This document shows, piece by piece, positions 8,817 to 18,116 of a stretch of 64,000 nt of DNA (position 1 is the first letter of the stretch; each line of letters begins with the position of its first letter). The position numbers and the translations under genes are program-made. The stretch is from Planctomycetota bacterium (GTDB taxonomy: Bacteria; Planctomycetota; Phycisphaerae; Tepidisphaerales; Tepidisphaeraceae): contig JAEZED010000137.1 in the NCBI GenBank assembly GCA_023417885.1, positions 1 to 64,000 on the forward strand, read 5' to 3'. The notes beneath the pieces are model-generated. The model was not told the origin of the DNA and searched no databases. It saw nothing but the letters and a program-made list of their open reading frames with translations.

Positions 8817-9740
8817 TCACCGGCGCTCCGGCTCCTTCGCATCCGTGGCGTGCATCACGGGGCCGTCGCCGTTGGTCGGGGCGCCGTTGGTCGAATCCCC
8901 CTTCGGCGTGACGACTTCTCCCCGCACGCGCATCGGCACCGGCTTGCGATCCGGATGGCCCCACCAGGAGCGCGGAACGACCTCACCGTTCTCGCCGTAC
9001 TGCGCCTTCAGCGCCGCCGCCACTTCCTCCATGTTCCCGCGCGAGTCGATCCAGCCGTTCTCGATGTCCGGGAAGTCGACCGCGCAGTTTGCGCACTTGG
9101 CGGTGTTCGAGAAGCGAATCGGGCACCAGAAGCTCTCAACGTTGCGCAGCATCTCGCTGCCGAGCGACCAGATGCCCGTCATCCAATCGCAGTAGAGGCA
9201 CCAGATGCGGTCGTGGCCGACCAGCCCCTCGAACTTGTGACGGCTCACCGCCACCCACTGGCGGTGGTCATATTTCGGCAGCTTCGCCGTCCAGGTCAGC
9301 GGCGCGTAGACGAAATACTCGCAAACGCGCACGCACCAGAAGAGCGGCACGCACCAGCCGGTCCAGAAGACGGCGAACAGGTTGTTGCCGGTGCCCGCGA
9401 TCCGGTTGGTGGCCCGCAGGATCATGGCCCGGCCGCGCGTCCGCCGGTGCCGCGCCTCGTGCGCCAGCGTCCAGACGATGAGCGCCGTGAGCTGCCCGAG
9501 CACCGCCCCGAGCAGCCCCGCCCACCCGGCAACCGCCGGGCCGACGAAGAGGGGCAGCACCGTGAAGTAGGTCACGAGAATGTCCAGCGGCAGGCCGGCG
9601 CACCACCAGTCGGCGAGGCGCCGCCCGGCGGGCCCCAGGCGCGGAACGAGGTGGAGCAGCAGGGCGCCCGCCAGTAGCGCGGCCGCCGTCAGCGCCCAGG
9701 CCGCCAGCAGGCGTTCGGCGAAGGTGTCGATCGTTGGCAT
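8817..9740 (-). CDS. Conserved membrane protein with WCLYCDWMTG motif
   Basis: A 307-residue protein. The N-terminal half has about four hydrophobic segments, the second ending in AHEARH, an HExxH-like string at a helix border. The C-terminal half is soluble and very conserved-looking, with WCLYCDWMTGIWSLG, SFWCPIRF and KCANCAVDFPD. This gives several cysteines in CxxC pairs that could bind metal. I recognise the cysteine block as belonging to a widespread uncharacterised family but know no function for it. The start ATG at 9740 directly precedes the first hydrophobic helix. It is divergent from the lipoprotein-like gene at 9900, with a 159-base shared upstream region. Confidence 0.65.
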   Translation of the reverse strand: MPTIDTFAERLLAAWALTAAALLAGALLLHLVPRLGPAGRRLADWWCAGLPLDILVTYFTVLPLFVGPAVAGWAGLLGAVLGQLTALIVWTLAHEARHRRTRGRAMILRATNRIAGTGNNLFAVFWTGWCVPLFWCVRVCEYFVYAPLTWTAKLPKYDHRQWVAVSRHKFEGLVGHDRIWCLYCDWMTGIWSLGSEMLRNVESFWCPIRFSNTAKCANCAVDFPDIENGWIDSRGNMEEVAAALKAQYGENGEVVPRSWWGHPDRKPVPMRVRGEVVTPKGDSTNGAPTNGDGPVMHATDAKEPERR

Positions 9741-9802
9741 GTCGCGCCCGAAGCTAACGCCGGCGCGCCGCGGCCGCAACGAAATCCCTTGTCGCCCGCC
9801 AT

Positions 9803-9830
9803 TTGCCGGCGCGCGCGCTCCCCTTATACT
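9803..9830 (+). promoter_or_regulatory. Sigma70-like promoter for the gene at 9900
   Basis: TTGCCG at 9803-9808 and TATACT at 9825-9830 with a 16-base spacer. The -10 box is a near-consensus AT island in very GC-rich DNA. It lies about 70 bases before the ATG at 9900. Confidence 0.5.
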
Positions 9831-9899
9831 GCCCGCGACGGCGGCACGGATGCCGTCCCTGTCCGCGGGTGCCCCCGCGATCTCCATGGAGGGAGTCGC

Positions 9900-11144
9900 A
9901 TGATCACGCCAAGCACACAGCGCCGCCTCTCGTGCCGGTTCCCCGCCGGCGTCCTCCTCCTGTGCGCAAGCATCGGCCTGGCCGTTCCGACCGGCTGCGG
10001 CGGGACGTCCCAGGAACCCACCGCCCACCGCTACACGGAAACGCCGCCGATCACGTACGGCACGGAGAGTGAGCCCGCGGAAGTGCCCGAGAATCCGCAG
10101 GCGCGCGTCCTGCTCGAGCGGCTCCAGCAGCAACTGGCTGCCCTGGAGGAGGCCCGCCGCGCCGATGCGGCCCGCGCCGCCGAACCCGCGGACACGGAAG
10201 CGGGAATCGTTATCCGGGATCTGCCAGTCGCGCACGAGCCTGCGCCGCGGCAGCCCGTTGCGGAGTCGGTCGTCCCGCCGCTGGAGGCCGGCGCGCCCAA
10301 TGCCTATCCCGTGCCCGGCGTCGCGGCCGAACACGCGCAGCCGCCGGCCGCCCTGGTCGATCCCCTGCTGGATTCGTGGGACACCGCCGCCCCTCCGGTT
10401 GCTGAGCCGGCGCCGGCGGATCTGGAAGCCGAGGTCCTCCAGCGGCTGAACGAACAACCCACCAGCGCCGCCAGCGTGCTGGACTACGAGCTTCTGCGGC
10501 TGCTCGAGGGAGACGTCACCGCCGCGCAGCTTGCCGGCGGCGCGGACGATGCTGAACCCGTCGCGACCGCAGGCGATCTGACGGAGGAGGACCGTCGCCT
10601 GCTCGGGACGGTCCGCGAAGGGCTGCTCGCGTTCCGCCAGACGTTGCGGCGCGCCGAGGCGGGCCCGGCCCCGCTCCCGTCGGAGAAGATCGAGCCGCTC
10701 ATGGCGATGGCACGCGAGCTTCGGCGGCAGGTCGGCCTGACCCTCCCCGAAATCGTCCTGTGCAGCAGCGTGACGGGATTCGGCGCGTACGAGTCGCTCG
10801 CGCCCCAGTTTCCGGCCGGGCAGCCGCGACGCACGATCCTGTACGTCGAGGTCGATCACTTCGCCAGCCGAGCCTCGGGAGGCGGGGGCTGGGAGACGAA
10901 CATGACCCTGTCGGCGGTGCTGTACGACCCGGAGGGAAGGCCGGTGATGACGATGCCGGAGACGCAGATTGTCGATCACTCCCGCCGCAAGCGGCGCGAC
11001 TTCTTCATCAGCGGCTACCTCGATCTCCCCGCGGCGGCGGAGGCGGGGGAGTACGTCCTGAAGGTGAGCGTGCGCGACGACCTCTCCCAGCGGATCGCGG
11101 AGCAGAGCCTGAAAGTGGAGTTCGTCAGCGCCCCGGCGCGCTGA
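9900..11144 (+). CDS. Exported, lipoprotein-like protein of unknown function
   Basis: A 414-residue protein. The N-terminus is basic and then hydrophobic, ending in a cysteine at about residue 37 (LAVPTGCGG). It resembles a lipobox, although Pro at -3 is unusual. A long Pro/Ala/Glu-rich linker follows, with a Gln/Leu-rich helical stretch near residues 60-85. A folded C-terminal domain (about 280-414) is beta-rich: RRTILYVEVDHF, SAVLYDPEGRPV, EYVLKVSVRDD. The GGAGG ribosome binding site at 9889 supports the ATG at 9900. The C-terminal domain may be a surface or cell-envelope beta-sandwich; no function is recognised. Confidence 0.6.
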   Translation: MITPSTQRRLSCRFPAGVLLLCASIGLAVPTGCGGTSQEPTAHRYTETPPITYGTESEPAEVPENPQARVLLERLQQQLAALEEARRADAARAAEPADTEAGIVIRDLPVAHEPAPRQPVAESVVPPLEAGAPNAYPVPGVAAEHAQPPAALVDPLLDSWDTAAPPVAEPAPADLEAEVLQRLNEQPTSAASVLDYELLRLLEGDVTAAQLAGGADDAEPVATAGDLTEEDRRLLGTVREGLLAFRQTLRRAEAGPAPLPSEKIEPLMAMARELRRQVGLTLPEIVLCSSVTGFGAYESLAPQFPAGQPRRTILYVEVDHFASRASGGGGWETNMTLSAVLYDPEGRPVMTMPETQIVDHSRRKRRDFFISGYLDLPAAAEAGEYVLKVSVRDDLSQRIAEQSLKVEFVSAPAR

Positions 11145-11171
11145 CCGGCCAGGCGATGGGCTGCGGCGTCG

Positions 11172-12446
11172 TCAGATGCCGGCCCCTTCGCCCTCGATCT
11201 TCCCCGGCTCGGGCGGGAGGGCGTCGACGCTTCGTCGCTCCTCGATCTCCGCCTTGAGCTCACGATCCTCCTCGTCGAGCTGATACGTCGGCACCGGGGC
11301 GATCTCCCGCTCCTCCGGCAGCGGGCCGCTGCGAATACCCAGCTTGATGAAGTCGATCTCCGAGTTGATCTCCGCCCCGATCAGCAGGAAGAGCGCGTAC
11401 AGGTAAAAGAGCAGCATGAGCACCGCGACGCCCGCGACGGCGCCGTAGGTCTTCTGGTAGTTCTCGGCGGCCCCGAAGGAGTCGAGGTAGAGCCGGAAGC
11501 CCCACGCCAGGAGCACCCACATGATCACGCAGAAGACGCTGCCGGGTGAGAAGAGGTGCAGGCGCGTCCTCAGACTTGGTCCCCAGCGGTACACCAGCGC
11601 CAGCACGCCCAGCAGCAGCAGCACCGCCAGCGCGTAGCGCAAAGGGTCGAGCAGCCACATGAACGGCACGAGCACCACCCCGCCCAGCTCGCGCCGCGCC
11701 ATGTAGCCCAGCAGCGCGTTGGTCACCGGGATCAGGATCACCGCCATCAGCACCATGGCCGCCACCACGACCGTCAGCAGCATCGCCACCGGCCGCGACT
11801 TGTAGAGCGGACGCATCTTTTCGAGTCGAACGTCATAGCACTTGTCGAGGCCTGCCATCGTCATGGCCATTCCGCCGCTGGCGGTGAAAAGGGCGACAAG
11901 GATGCTGAACGTGGCGAGGCGCGCGTTGGGCTGGTTGAGGATCGTCTCGATGATGTCGCTGATGGTGCGCGTGATGGGCGCGGCCTGGAGGCCCGGCTGT
12001 TCCGGCTGCACGTCCGCCGGCTGCGTCTGCGGAAAGGCCTCCCGCGTCGTGGGCGCGAAGGGGGGCTGCACCTCCTCCTGGAGGTCGCGCCGATCCTCGG
12101 GGGCCGCCTCGCGGGCCGCCCGCCGCGGGCTTTCCCCGGTCACGAGGGCGGCGTCGATGTACTGCCGGACCTGGGCGGGCGTGGGCTTCAGGGCGACCCC
12201 CGCGATCTCAGTCGGGAGCAGCGGCAGGAGGGAGAGGCAGAAGATCAGGAAGGGGAAGAGGGCGAAGAGCCACGAGTAGGCCAGGGCGGCCGCCCAGACG
12301 AGCAGGTTGTCGTTCCAGGTCTGGTTGTAGAGCCGCTTGAGGAAGCTCCAGGGCCCCACGGTCGTCCACACATGCCCGATGTCACGCAACCTGGCCACGC
12401 CGCGATGGTACGGATGCCACCAACCGCGGGGAGGCGGCGAAGTCAA
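11172..12446 (-). CDS. YihY/BrkB-family inner membrane protein
   Basis: A 424-residue polytopic protein. The N-terminal entry helix (LLVWAAALAYSWLFALFPFLIF) and later TM helices match the YihY/UPF0761 family, once annotated as ribonuclease BN. LVALFTASGGMAMTMAGLDKCYDV is the conserved family block. Between the first and second TM there is a long hydrophilic insert (about residues 85-160, rich in Arg/Glu/Pro) that ordinary members lack. The C-terminus is a charged tail. The molecular function of the family remains unclear. Confidence 0.85.
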   Translation of the reverse strand: MTSPPPRGWWHPYHRGVARLRDIGHVWTTVGPWSFLKRLYNQTWNDNLLVWAAALAYSWLFALFPFLIFCLSLLPLLPTEIAGVALKPTPAQVRQYIDAALVTGESPRRAAREAAPEDRRDLQEEVQPPFAPTTREAFPQTQPADVQPEQPGLQAAPITRTISDIIETILNQPNARLATFSILVALFTASGGMAMTMAGLDKCYDVRLEKMRPLYKSRPVAMLLTVVVAAMVLMAVILIPVTNALLGYMARRELGGVVLVPFMWLLDPLRYALAVLLLLGVLALVYRWGPSLRTRLHLFSPGSVFCVIMWVLLAWGFRLYLDSFGAAENYQKTYGAVAGVAVLMLLFYLYALFLLIGAEINSEIDFIKLGIRSGPLPEEREIAPVPTYQLDEEDRELKAEIEERRSVDALPPEPGKIEGEGAGI

Positions 12447-12518
12447 GAGCGGGGCTCGGATCGGTCGATAGGCGCTGGTGAGGCCTTATCGGACATCGCC
12501 GATGGCCGGCCTCCGCGC

Positions 12519-15437
12519 ATGCGACCCGGATCCCGACGCATCCTCCCGCTGCTTGCCTGCCTGCTCCTGCTCACCGCAGCGCCGGCGCGGGCACAGGATC
12601 CGGCGCCGCTCCCGACCGAGCCGCCGGGGCGGATCCTCCACCGCTTCGACTTCGAGGAGCGCGACGACGGCAACTTCGAAGACCTTCCGATGCACTGGTC
12701 GAAGGTGACGGGACCGGGCCTGCCCCACTATGTTCGCGGCACCCTCGCCACCGACCGCGCATTCGAGGGACGCTACAGCTTCCGGCTCGACCTCAACGGC
12801 GCCAGCCTCATCTACCGCCTCATCCCCGACCTGCTGCCGGCGGAGCCGGGCGCTCATTACCGCGTGAGTGGCCGCGTCCGCACGACGCAGCTCGACTTCG
12901 CGCGCGCACGCATCACCGGCTACTTCGTGGACGACAAGGGTCGCATGATCCCGGGCAGCGTCCGGCACAGCCGGCTCCACGCCACGCGCCAGGGGGAGCG
13001 GCCGGGGTGGGTGACGCTGACGATCCACCTTCCGCCGCCCGGGCCGGAGGCGCGGGCGATCGTGCTCGAGTTGGGGCTGCTCCAGCCGGCACAGCTTGGC
13101 TCCGAGGCGCAGAACCTGCGCGAGGGACGCACCGACCCGCGCGTGGATCTCACCCGCTTCCGGCAGGATGTCCGGGGCAGCGCCTGGTTCGACGACGTCG
13201 TCGTCAGCCGCGTCCCCTCCGTCACGCTCCTGAGCCCGGAGCCGGGAAACGTCTTCCCGCGATCCCGCCCCGTCTGGTTCACCGCCGCCGTTGATGACAG
13301 CCTGCTGGCCGACCTCAGCGCGGCCGCCGCCGTGCGCGATGCCGACGGCAATGAGGTGGCGCGTGTCGCCGGCCGGTTCCTCGGCGAGCAGGCGGCGGGA
13401 ATGCAGCAGGTGCGCTTCGACCTTCCGCCTCTGCCGCCCGGCTGGTATCGCGCTACTGCCGTCGTGACCGGTGGCCTGAACCCCAACCACGCCTCGGCCA
13501 GTTCCGGCGAATGGGACACGCCGATCTTCCACGACCCCGGCAATCCCCCCGCCCCGGCAGCGACGCCGGAGGTCGCGACGGTGCGGGAGATGAGCTTCGT
13601 CGTGCTGGCCGACGAAGCCCCGGCGGCCGCACCCGACAGCCGGATCACGATCGACGCCTCGCCCCTTGCGATGGAGCATTGGGACGAGCTTCCGTCGCTG
13701 CTGCCGGCGTTGGCGGCGGGGCGGGTGAAGCTGAGTGTCTGGTCGCGCGCCAACAACCTCGACCCGGCTCAGGCGGATGCCTTCGACGCGCTGGCATCGT
13801 CGCTGGATGCACAGGGGACAGAGATCACAGCCGTCTTCGCGCAGCCGACGTTGGAGCTTGCGCAGGTGAGCGGCGCCGGCGACTGGCCGGCACTACTGCC
13901 GATGCTGGAGTCGGCGGGCGAGCCCACGAGCGAATCCGAAGCGGAGGGGCGGCTGCTGTTCGGGTCGTCGCTGGCTTACCTTGCGGCGCGGCACGCGCAG
14001 CAGGTGGACGCATGGCAGGTGGGAGTGGATGCCGACGCCGAACTCTTCGCGGGCGACGAAAGGCTCGCCTCGCTCCCCGGGGTTTTTGACAGGGCACTGG
14101 AAGACCTCATCGCCCGGCCGGACGTGGCCATGCCCTGGCCCGTGCAACTGACTGCCGAGCCGGGGCCGCGCCTGTCCCTGCTGATCGACTCCGACATCAC
14201 TCCGCGGCAGATCCCGCTCTACGTGCAGGAGGCGATGCTCCGGAGCGGCGGGTCGCTCTCCGTGAGCCTGGAGGCGCTGTCGCCCGAGCGCTACGGCCGG
14301 TTGCCGGCGTTGGCGGACCTCGCCCGCAGGCTGACGCTCTGCCTGGCGAGCGGAGTGGACGAGGTGAGCGTGCCGCTGCCGTTCGAGGCGATCTCGGCGC
14401 CGGGTGCGGCGGATCACAAGGTGGATGTCGGAGACGCCGACGCGTCGCTCCAGCCGACGGAGGCGTATTTCGTCCTCCGGACGATGATGCGCCACCTGCA
14501 CGGCGCCGAGTATCGCGGGCGCATTCCTGCCGAGCCGGGCGTGGAGGCCTACCTCTTTGTTCGCCCCCGCGCGGGCGGGCGCGAGGGGGTGCTGGTCGTG
14601 TGGGATGAGCTGGCTCGCGCCGGCGCGCTGGGAACCAGCGCGATCGACCTCCCCCTCGACTTGGCGGGCCGGGCGACGCAGGTGGATCTGTGGGGCAACA
14701 CCCGGCCGCTCGGGCAGGACGAAGCCGGGCGGCAGGAAGGCCGTGCGGCCGTGCCGGTGGGGGCGATGCCAACGCTGATCGTCGGCGTCGATGCCGACCT
14801 CACGCGCCTGCGCTCGACGGTGCGGCTGGACCGGGAGGCGATCGAGAGCGCCTTCGAGCCGCACGAGGTGCGCATCCTGCTCCAGAACGTCTTCGAGACG
14901 CCGGTCTCCGGCACGATCGAGCTGCGCCCGCCCGAAGGGTGGGAGGCACAATTCGTCGAGCAGGGGGGCGAGCGCTTCACGCTCCTGCCCGGGGAGCGAC
15001 TGGCGGTGCCGGTGCAACTTCGCTTTCCGTACAACAGCTACGCCGGCGTCAAGACGCTGGAGGCGCACGTGACGCTCCGAACCGGCGACCGCGAGCATCG
15101 CCTGCGCATTCCGCTGCTGCTGAAGCTGGGCCTCGAGGGCGTGGGGCTGCGGACGACCGCCTACCGCGACGGGCAGGACGTCATCGTGGAGCAGACGGTC
15201 ACGAACTACGGCGACGCGCCCATCAACTACAGCGCGTTCGTTCTCGTTCCGGACGCCCCGCGCCAGGAGCGGCTCGTCGCGGAACTCGCGCCCGGACAGA
15301 CAACGACAAAGACCTATCGCTTCCCGCATGCCGGCCGCACCAATGGCGCCGTTACGATCCGGAGCGGCCTGCGCGAGCTCCAGGGAACGCGCATCCTGAA
15401 CGACCGCGTGGAACTCGCCGGCGCCACGCCCGAGTGA
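12519..15437 (+). CDS. Large exported protein of unknown function
   Basis: A 972-residue protein with a clear signal peptide (basic MRPGSRR, hydrophobic core, ARAQ cleavage site near residue 26). Residues about 30-230 look like a carbohydrate-binding-type beta-sandwich (ILHRFDFEERDDGNFEDLP, FRLDLNGASLIYRL). The middle third resembles a degenerate alpha/beta barrel that may once have been hydrolase-like. The last 250 residues hold two beta-sandwich domains (VRILLQNVFETPVSGTIEL, then VIVEQTVTNYGDAPINYSA). No catalytic motif can be named. It is probably periplasmic or outer-surface. The reading frame extends upstream through the antisense of the YihY gene, but the signal peptide fixes the start. 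Confidence 0.65.
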   Translation: MRPGSRRILPLLACLLLLTAAPARAQDPAPLPTEPPGRILHRFDFEERDDGNFEDLPMHWSKVTGPGLPHYVRGTLATDRAFEGRYSFRLDLNGASLIYRLIPDLLPAEPGAHYRVSGRVRTTQLDFARARITGYFVDDKGRMIPGSVRHSRLHATRQGERPGWVTLTIHLPPPGPEARAIVLELGLLQPAQLGSEAQNLREGRTDPRVDLTRFRQDVRGSAWFDDVVVSRVPSVTLLSPEPGNVFPRSRPVWFTAAVDDSLLADLSAAAAVRDADGNEVARVAGRFLGEQAAGMQQVRFDLPPLPPGWYRATAVVTGGLNPNHASASSGEWDTPIFHDPGNPPAPAATPEVATVREMSFVVLADEAPAAAPDSRITIDASPLAMEHWDELPSLLPALAAGRVKLSVWSRANNLDPAQADAFDALASSLDAQGTEITAVFAQPTLELAQVSGAGDWPALLPMLESAGEPTSESEAEGRLLFGSSLAYLAARHAQQVDAWQVGVDADAELFAGDERLASLPGVFDRALEDLIARPDVAMPWPVQLTAEPGPRLSLLIDSDITPRQIPLYVQEAMLRSGGSLSVSLEALSPERYGRLPALADLARRLTLCLASGVDEVSVPLPFEAISAPGAADHKVDVGDADASLQPTEAYFVLRTMMRHLHGAEYRGRIPAEPGVEAYLFVRPRAGGREGVLVVWDELARAGALGTSAIDLPLDLAGRATQVDLWGNTRPLGQDEAGRQEGRAAVPVGAMPTLIVGVDADLTRLRSTVRLDREAIESAFEPHEVRILLQNVFETPVSGTIELRPPEGWEAQFVEQGGERFTLLPGERLAVPVQLRFPYNSYAGVKTLEAHVTLRTGDREHRLRIPLLLKLGLEGVGLRTTAYRDGQDVIVEQTVTNYGDAPINYSAFVLVPDAPRQERLVAELAPGQTTTKTYRFPHAGRTNGAVTIRSGLRELQGTRILNDRVELAGATPE

Positions 15438-15562
15438 GCGGACGCGGATCTGCCCGGCGATTTGCGGGCGTCGGAGTACCTCGCTGTGCACACGCCGATC
15501 CCCCGGGTTTGCACCATGACCGGCTCGTCGCGATGGCGTATAACGGCAGCGGAGAGTCAGCC

Positions 15563-16042
15563 ATGCCCATAATTCCAGACGAAAAGAAGCGAAACGAGAT
15601 CGTCTCCCTCCTCACGCAGGCCTACTGGATGGAGATCGAGACGACCATGAACTACATCGCCGCCAGCGTCAATCTCGATGGCGTGCGCGCGGAGGAGGTC
15701 AAGAAGAGCCTCGCCGCCGACGTCACGGAGGAGCTCGGACATGCGCAGCAGTTCGCGCGGCGAATCAAGGAGCTCTACGGCCTAACGCCGGGGAGCATGG
15801 AGTTCAAGGCGCAGCAGACGTCGATGCAGCCGCCGAAGGAGACGACGGACGTCGTGGCGGTCATCAAGGGCGTCATCGAAGCCGAACAGGGGGCGATCAA
15901 CCACTATCGCAAGATCATCGAGGCGTGCGAGGGCGTCGACTACGTAACGGCGGACATGGTCACAACCATTCTTGCCGACGAGGAAGGGCACCTTCGCACT
16001 TTCGAAGGGTTCCTGAAGGAGTATGAGCAGGGCGGCCGCTAG
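15563..16042 (+). CDS. Ferritin-like di-iron protein
   Basis: A 159-residue all-helical protein with the two-fold E...ExxH pattern of ferritin-like proteins: E in YWMEIETTMNY, EELGH on helix 2, EAEQGAINHYR on helix 3 and DEEGH on helix 4. These would form a carboxylate-bridged di-iron centre, as in bacterioferritin or Dps-like oxidoreductases. GGAGA lies seven bases before the ATG at 15563. An in-frame ATG 30 bases upstream lacks as good a site. It overlaps the convergent membrane-protein gene by four bases. The role could be iron storage or oxidative protection; there is no heme-ligand signature that would make it a true Bfr. Confidence 0.8.
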   Translation: MPIIPDEKKRNEIVSLLTQAYWMEIETTMNYIAASVNLDGVRAEEVKKSLAADVTEELGHAQQFARRIKELYGLTPGSMEFKAQQTSMQPPKETTDVVAVIKGVIEAEQGAINHYRKIIEACEGVDYVTADMVTTILADEEGHLRTFEGFLKEYEQGGR

Positions 16043-16857
16043 GCCTCGGCCGGCTTCGGGCGGTGCCAGGTCTGCTGGAACAGCAGGCCCACGATGCTCA
16101 GGGCCAGCAGCACGATCGGCAGCAGGGCCGGCTGCTCGGTTGTCCAGCGCACGACCGCCTCGTCCACGCTCGGATACTTCAGCACGAGCCCCAGCAGGCC
16201 GCCCACGATCATCACCGCCCCCTGGATCGCCGTGAACGCCAGGATCGAGAGCTTCAAGAGGCTGAAACTCAGCATGAACAGGAAGATCATCCCGATCAGC
16301 CCGCCGGCGGGGGCATAGGCGTCGGCCATGCCCAGCGCTCGCCAGACTGCGACGCCCACCACGAAACCGACGAGCCCGGCGCACAGCGCCACCGCCACGC
16401 GCATCGTGGGCCAGGCCAGCGCGGCGAACAAGAATCCTCCGACGATCATCCCGGGGATCCGCGCGTCGAACTCGCGACCGACCAGGAACCCTGCCCACAC
16501 ACCCAGCCCCGCGACGTTCAGCGTCACCGCCAGCTTGAAGAGCGTGTAGCCGAAGGCGCTGTAGGCAAGCCCCGCGAACAGGAGTACCGCCGCCAGGATG
16601 CTGTCGGCTTCACGGCAGTAGTGGAGGAGATCCGCGCGGTCGGGCCAGTGCAGTTCGCGGCCGCTGACGGTCTCGATCGTCTCGACCACCTCCTGCCCGA
16701 CCTTCTGCCCGGCGGCGGAAAGGTCGTTTCCCCGGGAGGCATGCAATTCGGCGACGTCGACCCCGCCCGCCTCCTGCCCCGGGCGGGTAGCCTGGAGCAC
16801 TTCCCAGCCTTCCGAGGCCGGTGGTGCGGGCGCAGGAGCATTGGGCGCTGCCTTCAT
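16039..16857 (-). CDS. Multi-span membrane protein of unknown function
   Basis: A 272-residue protein. The first 85 residues are hydrophilic and Pro/Ala-rich. Seven or so closely spaced hydrophobic helices follow, from SILAAVLLFAGLAYSAFGY to LLPIVLLALSIVGLLF, full of small residues. The helical bundle resembles DUF4203/TMEM198-type proteins in general character. It ends four bases inside the convergent ferritin-like gene and is divergent from pheA. No function can be read. Confidence 0.6.
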   Translation of the reverse strand: MKAAPNAPAPAPPASEGWEVLQATRPGQEAGGVDVAELHASRGNDLSAAGQKVGQEVVETIETVSGRELHWPDRADLLHYCREADSILAAVLLFAGLAYSAFGYTLFKLAVTLNVAGLGVWAGFLVGREFDARIPGMIVGGFLFAALAWPTMRVAVALCAGLVGFVVGVAVWRALGMADAYAPAGGLIGMIFLFMLSFSLLKLSILAFTAIQGAVMIVGGLLGLVLKYPSVDEAVVRWTTEQPALLPIVLLALSIVGLLFQQTWHRPKPAEA

Positions 16858-16937
16858 ACGTATCTGGAACTATCGGCCTGCTCTCGGCCGGCGCTTGATC
16901 CAATCCCGTCGCACGGCGGGCGACCTAAGGTGCAGCG

Positions 16938-18050
16938 ATGGCCGACGAAGGCGACCCCGGCAACCTCGAAGCGCAGCTAGCCCCCCTGCGCGCCCGCATC
17001 GACGAGATCGACGAGCAGCTCGTGCGGCTGATCAACGAGCGTGCCCAGGTCGCCCTGCGCATCGGCGAGGCCAAGCGCGAGGCGGGGGGAATCGATGCCG
17101 CCGTCTACGTGCCGCACCGCGAGCGGGCCGTACTGGAGAAGATTCGCGGGCTCAGCGCCGGCCCGCTGCCGGCGGGGACGCTCGAAGCAATCTGGCGCGA
17201 GATCATGAGCGGCAGCGTGCGCCTCCAGGCGCCGCTCCGCGTTGCCTATCTCGGCCCGGCGGGCTCGTTCAGCCACGCGGCGGCGATGGGGAAGTTCGGG
17301 GCGAGCGTGCAGTACGTGGACAGCACCGACATCGCCAGCGTCTTCGAGGCGGTGGCCCGCGGGCACGCGGATCACGGCCTCGTGCCCGTCGAGAACAGCA
17401 CGCAGGGGGGGATCGCCGAAACGCTTGACGCCTTTGTGTCCACCGCTGCGCGCCTGTGCGGCGAGGTGGTGATCGCGGTGCATCATCACTGCCTCTGCCG
17501 CGGACCCTGGGAGGACGTGAAGATCGTCGCGAGCAAGCCGGAGGTCTTTGCGCAGTGCCGGCGGTGGCTCTCGAGCGCCGCGCGGGAGAAGGAGGTCCGC
17601 CCCGTCGCCAGCAGCAGCGCCGCCGCGGAGCTCGCGGCGCGCGATCCGACGGTCGCGGCGCTGGCGGGCCGGCTGGCCAGCGAGATTCACGATGTGCCGA
17701 TCCTCTTCGAGGAGGTGGAGGACCGGCCGGACAACCTCACTCGTTTCCTCGTGCTCGGCCGCGAGCCCGCGGGCCGGACGGGCGATGACAAGACGGGAAT
17801 CCTGTTCGTGACGGGCGACGAGCCGGGCGCGCTGGCGGCGGTCCTGGCGGCGTTCCAGGCCGAAGGAGTGAACCTCACCGACATCGAGAAGCGCCCCAGC
17901 GGCCGGACGAACTGGGACTACGCATTCTTCATCGACGCGCAGGGGCACACGGACGACGAGGCCCTCCAGCGCGCCATCGCCGCGGCTCGCGCACATTGCC
18001 GGGAGCTGCGCGTGCTGGGGAGTTATCCGCGAGCGGTGGAGGTGCTGTGA
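16938..18050 (+). CDS. pheA: Bifunctional chorismate mutase / prephenate dehydratase (P-protein)
   Basis: Converts chorismate to phenylpyruvate for phenylalanine synthesis. The 370 residues hold three domains in order. An AroQ chorismate mutase spans about residues 10-95 (LRARIDEIDEQLVRLINERAQVA, with the catalytic R and K positions present). Prephenate dehydratase spans about 100-280 (VAYLGPAGSFSH, VPVENSTQGGI, DNLTRFLVLG with the catalytic TRF). An ACT domain spans about 285-370 (DEPGALAAVLAAF and the phenylalanine-site segment IEKRPSGRTNWDYAFFID, where ESRP is the usual form). The ACT domain predicts feedback inhibition by phenylalanine. It stands alone here with no other aromatic-pathway gene. 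Confidence 0.95.
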   Translation: MADEGDPGNLEAQLAPLRARIDEIDEQLVRLINERAQVALRIGEAKREAGGIDAAVYVPHRERAVLEKIRGLSAGPLPAGTLEAIWREIMSGSVRLQAPLRVAYLGPAGSFSHAAAMGKFGASVQYVDSTDIASVFEAVARGHADHGLVPVENSTQGGIAETLDAFVSTAARLCGEVVIAVHHHCLCRGPWEDVKIVASKPEVFAQCRRWLSSAAREKEVRPVASSSAAAELAARDPTVAALAGRLASEIHDVPILFEEVEDRPDNLTRFLVLGREPAGRTGDDKTGILFVTGDEPGALAAVLAAFQAEGVNLTDIEKRPSGRTNWDYAFFIDAQGHTDDEALQRAIAAARAHCRELRVLGSYPRAVEVL

Positions 18051-18113
18051 GGGTCTTCGTGCTCCGCGTGAGCGTTTTGCTTGTCCTGCGCTCCGCGTGA
18101 ACGTTGCCCTCAC
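18047..18113. repeat. Short intergenic repeat, GCTCCGCGTGA copies
   Basis: Two copies of GCTCCGCGTGA at 18061-18071 and 18090-18100. They are bracketed by the inverted heptamers GTGAGGG (18047-18053, containing the pheA stop) and CCCTCAC (18107-18113). It resembles the CTTTGCG/CTTGGCG element at 25328-25460 in character and is the loosest of the repeat families here. It could also act as a terminator-like hairpin after pheA. Confidence 0.4.
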
Positions 18114-18116
18114 GGG

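Noticed and set aside
15473..15562. Upstream in-frame ATG giving a longer ferritin-like protein
   Set aside because: The ATG at 15563 has the better ribosome binding site and the helical core begins right after it.
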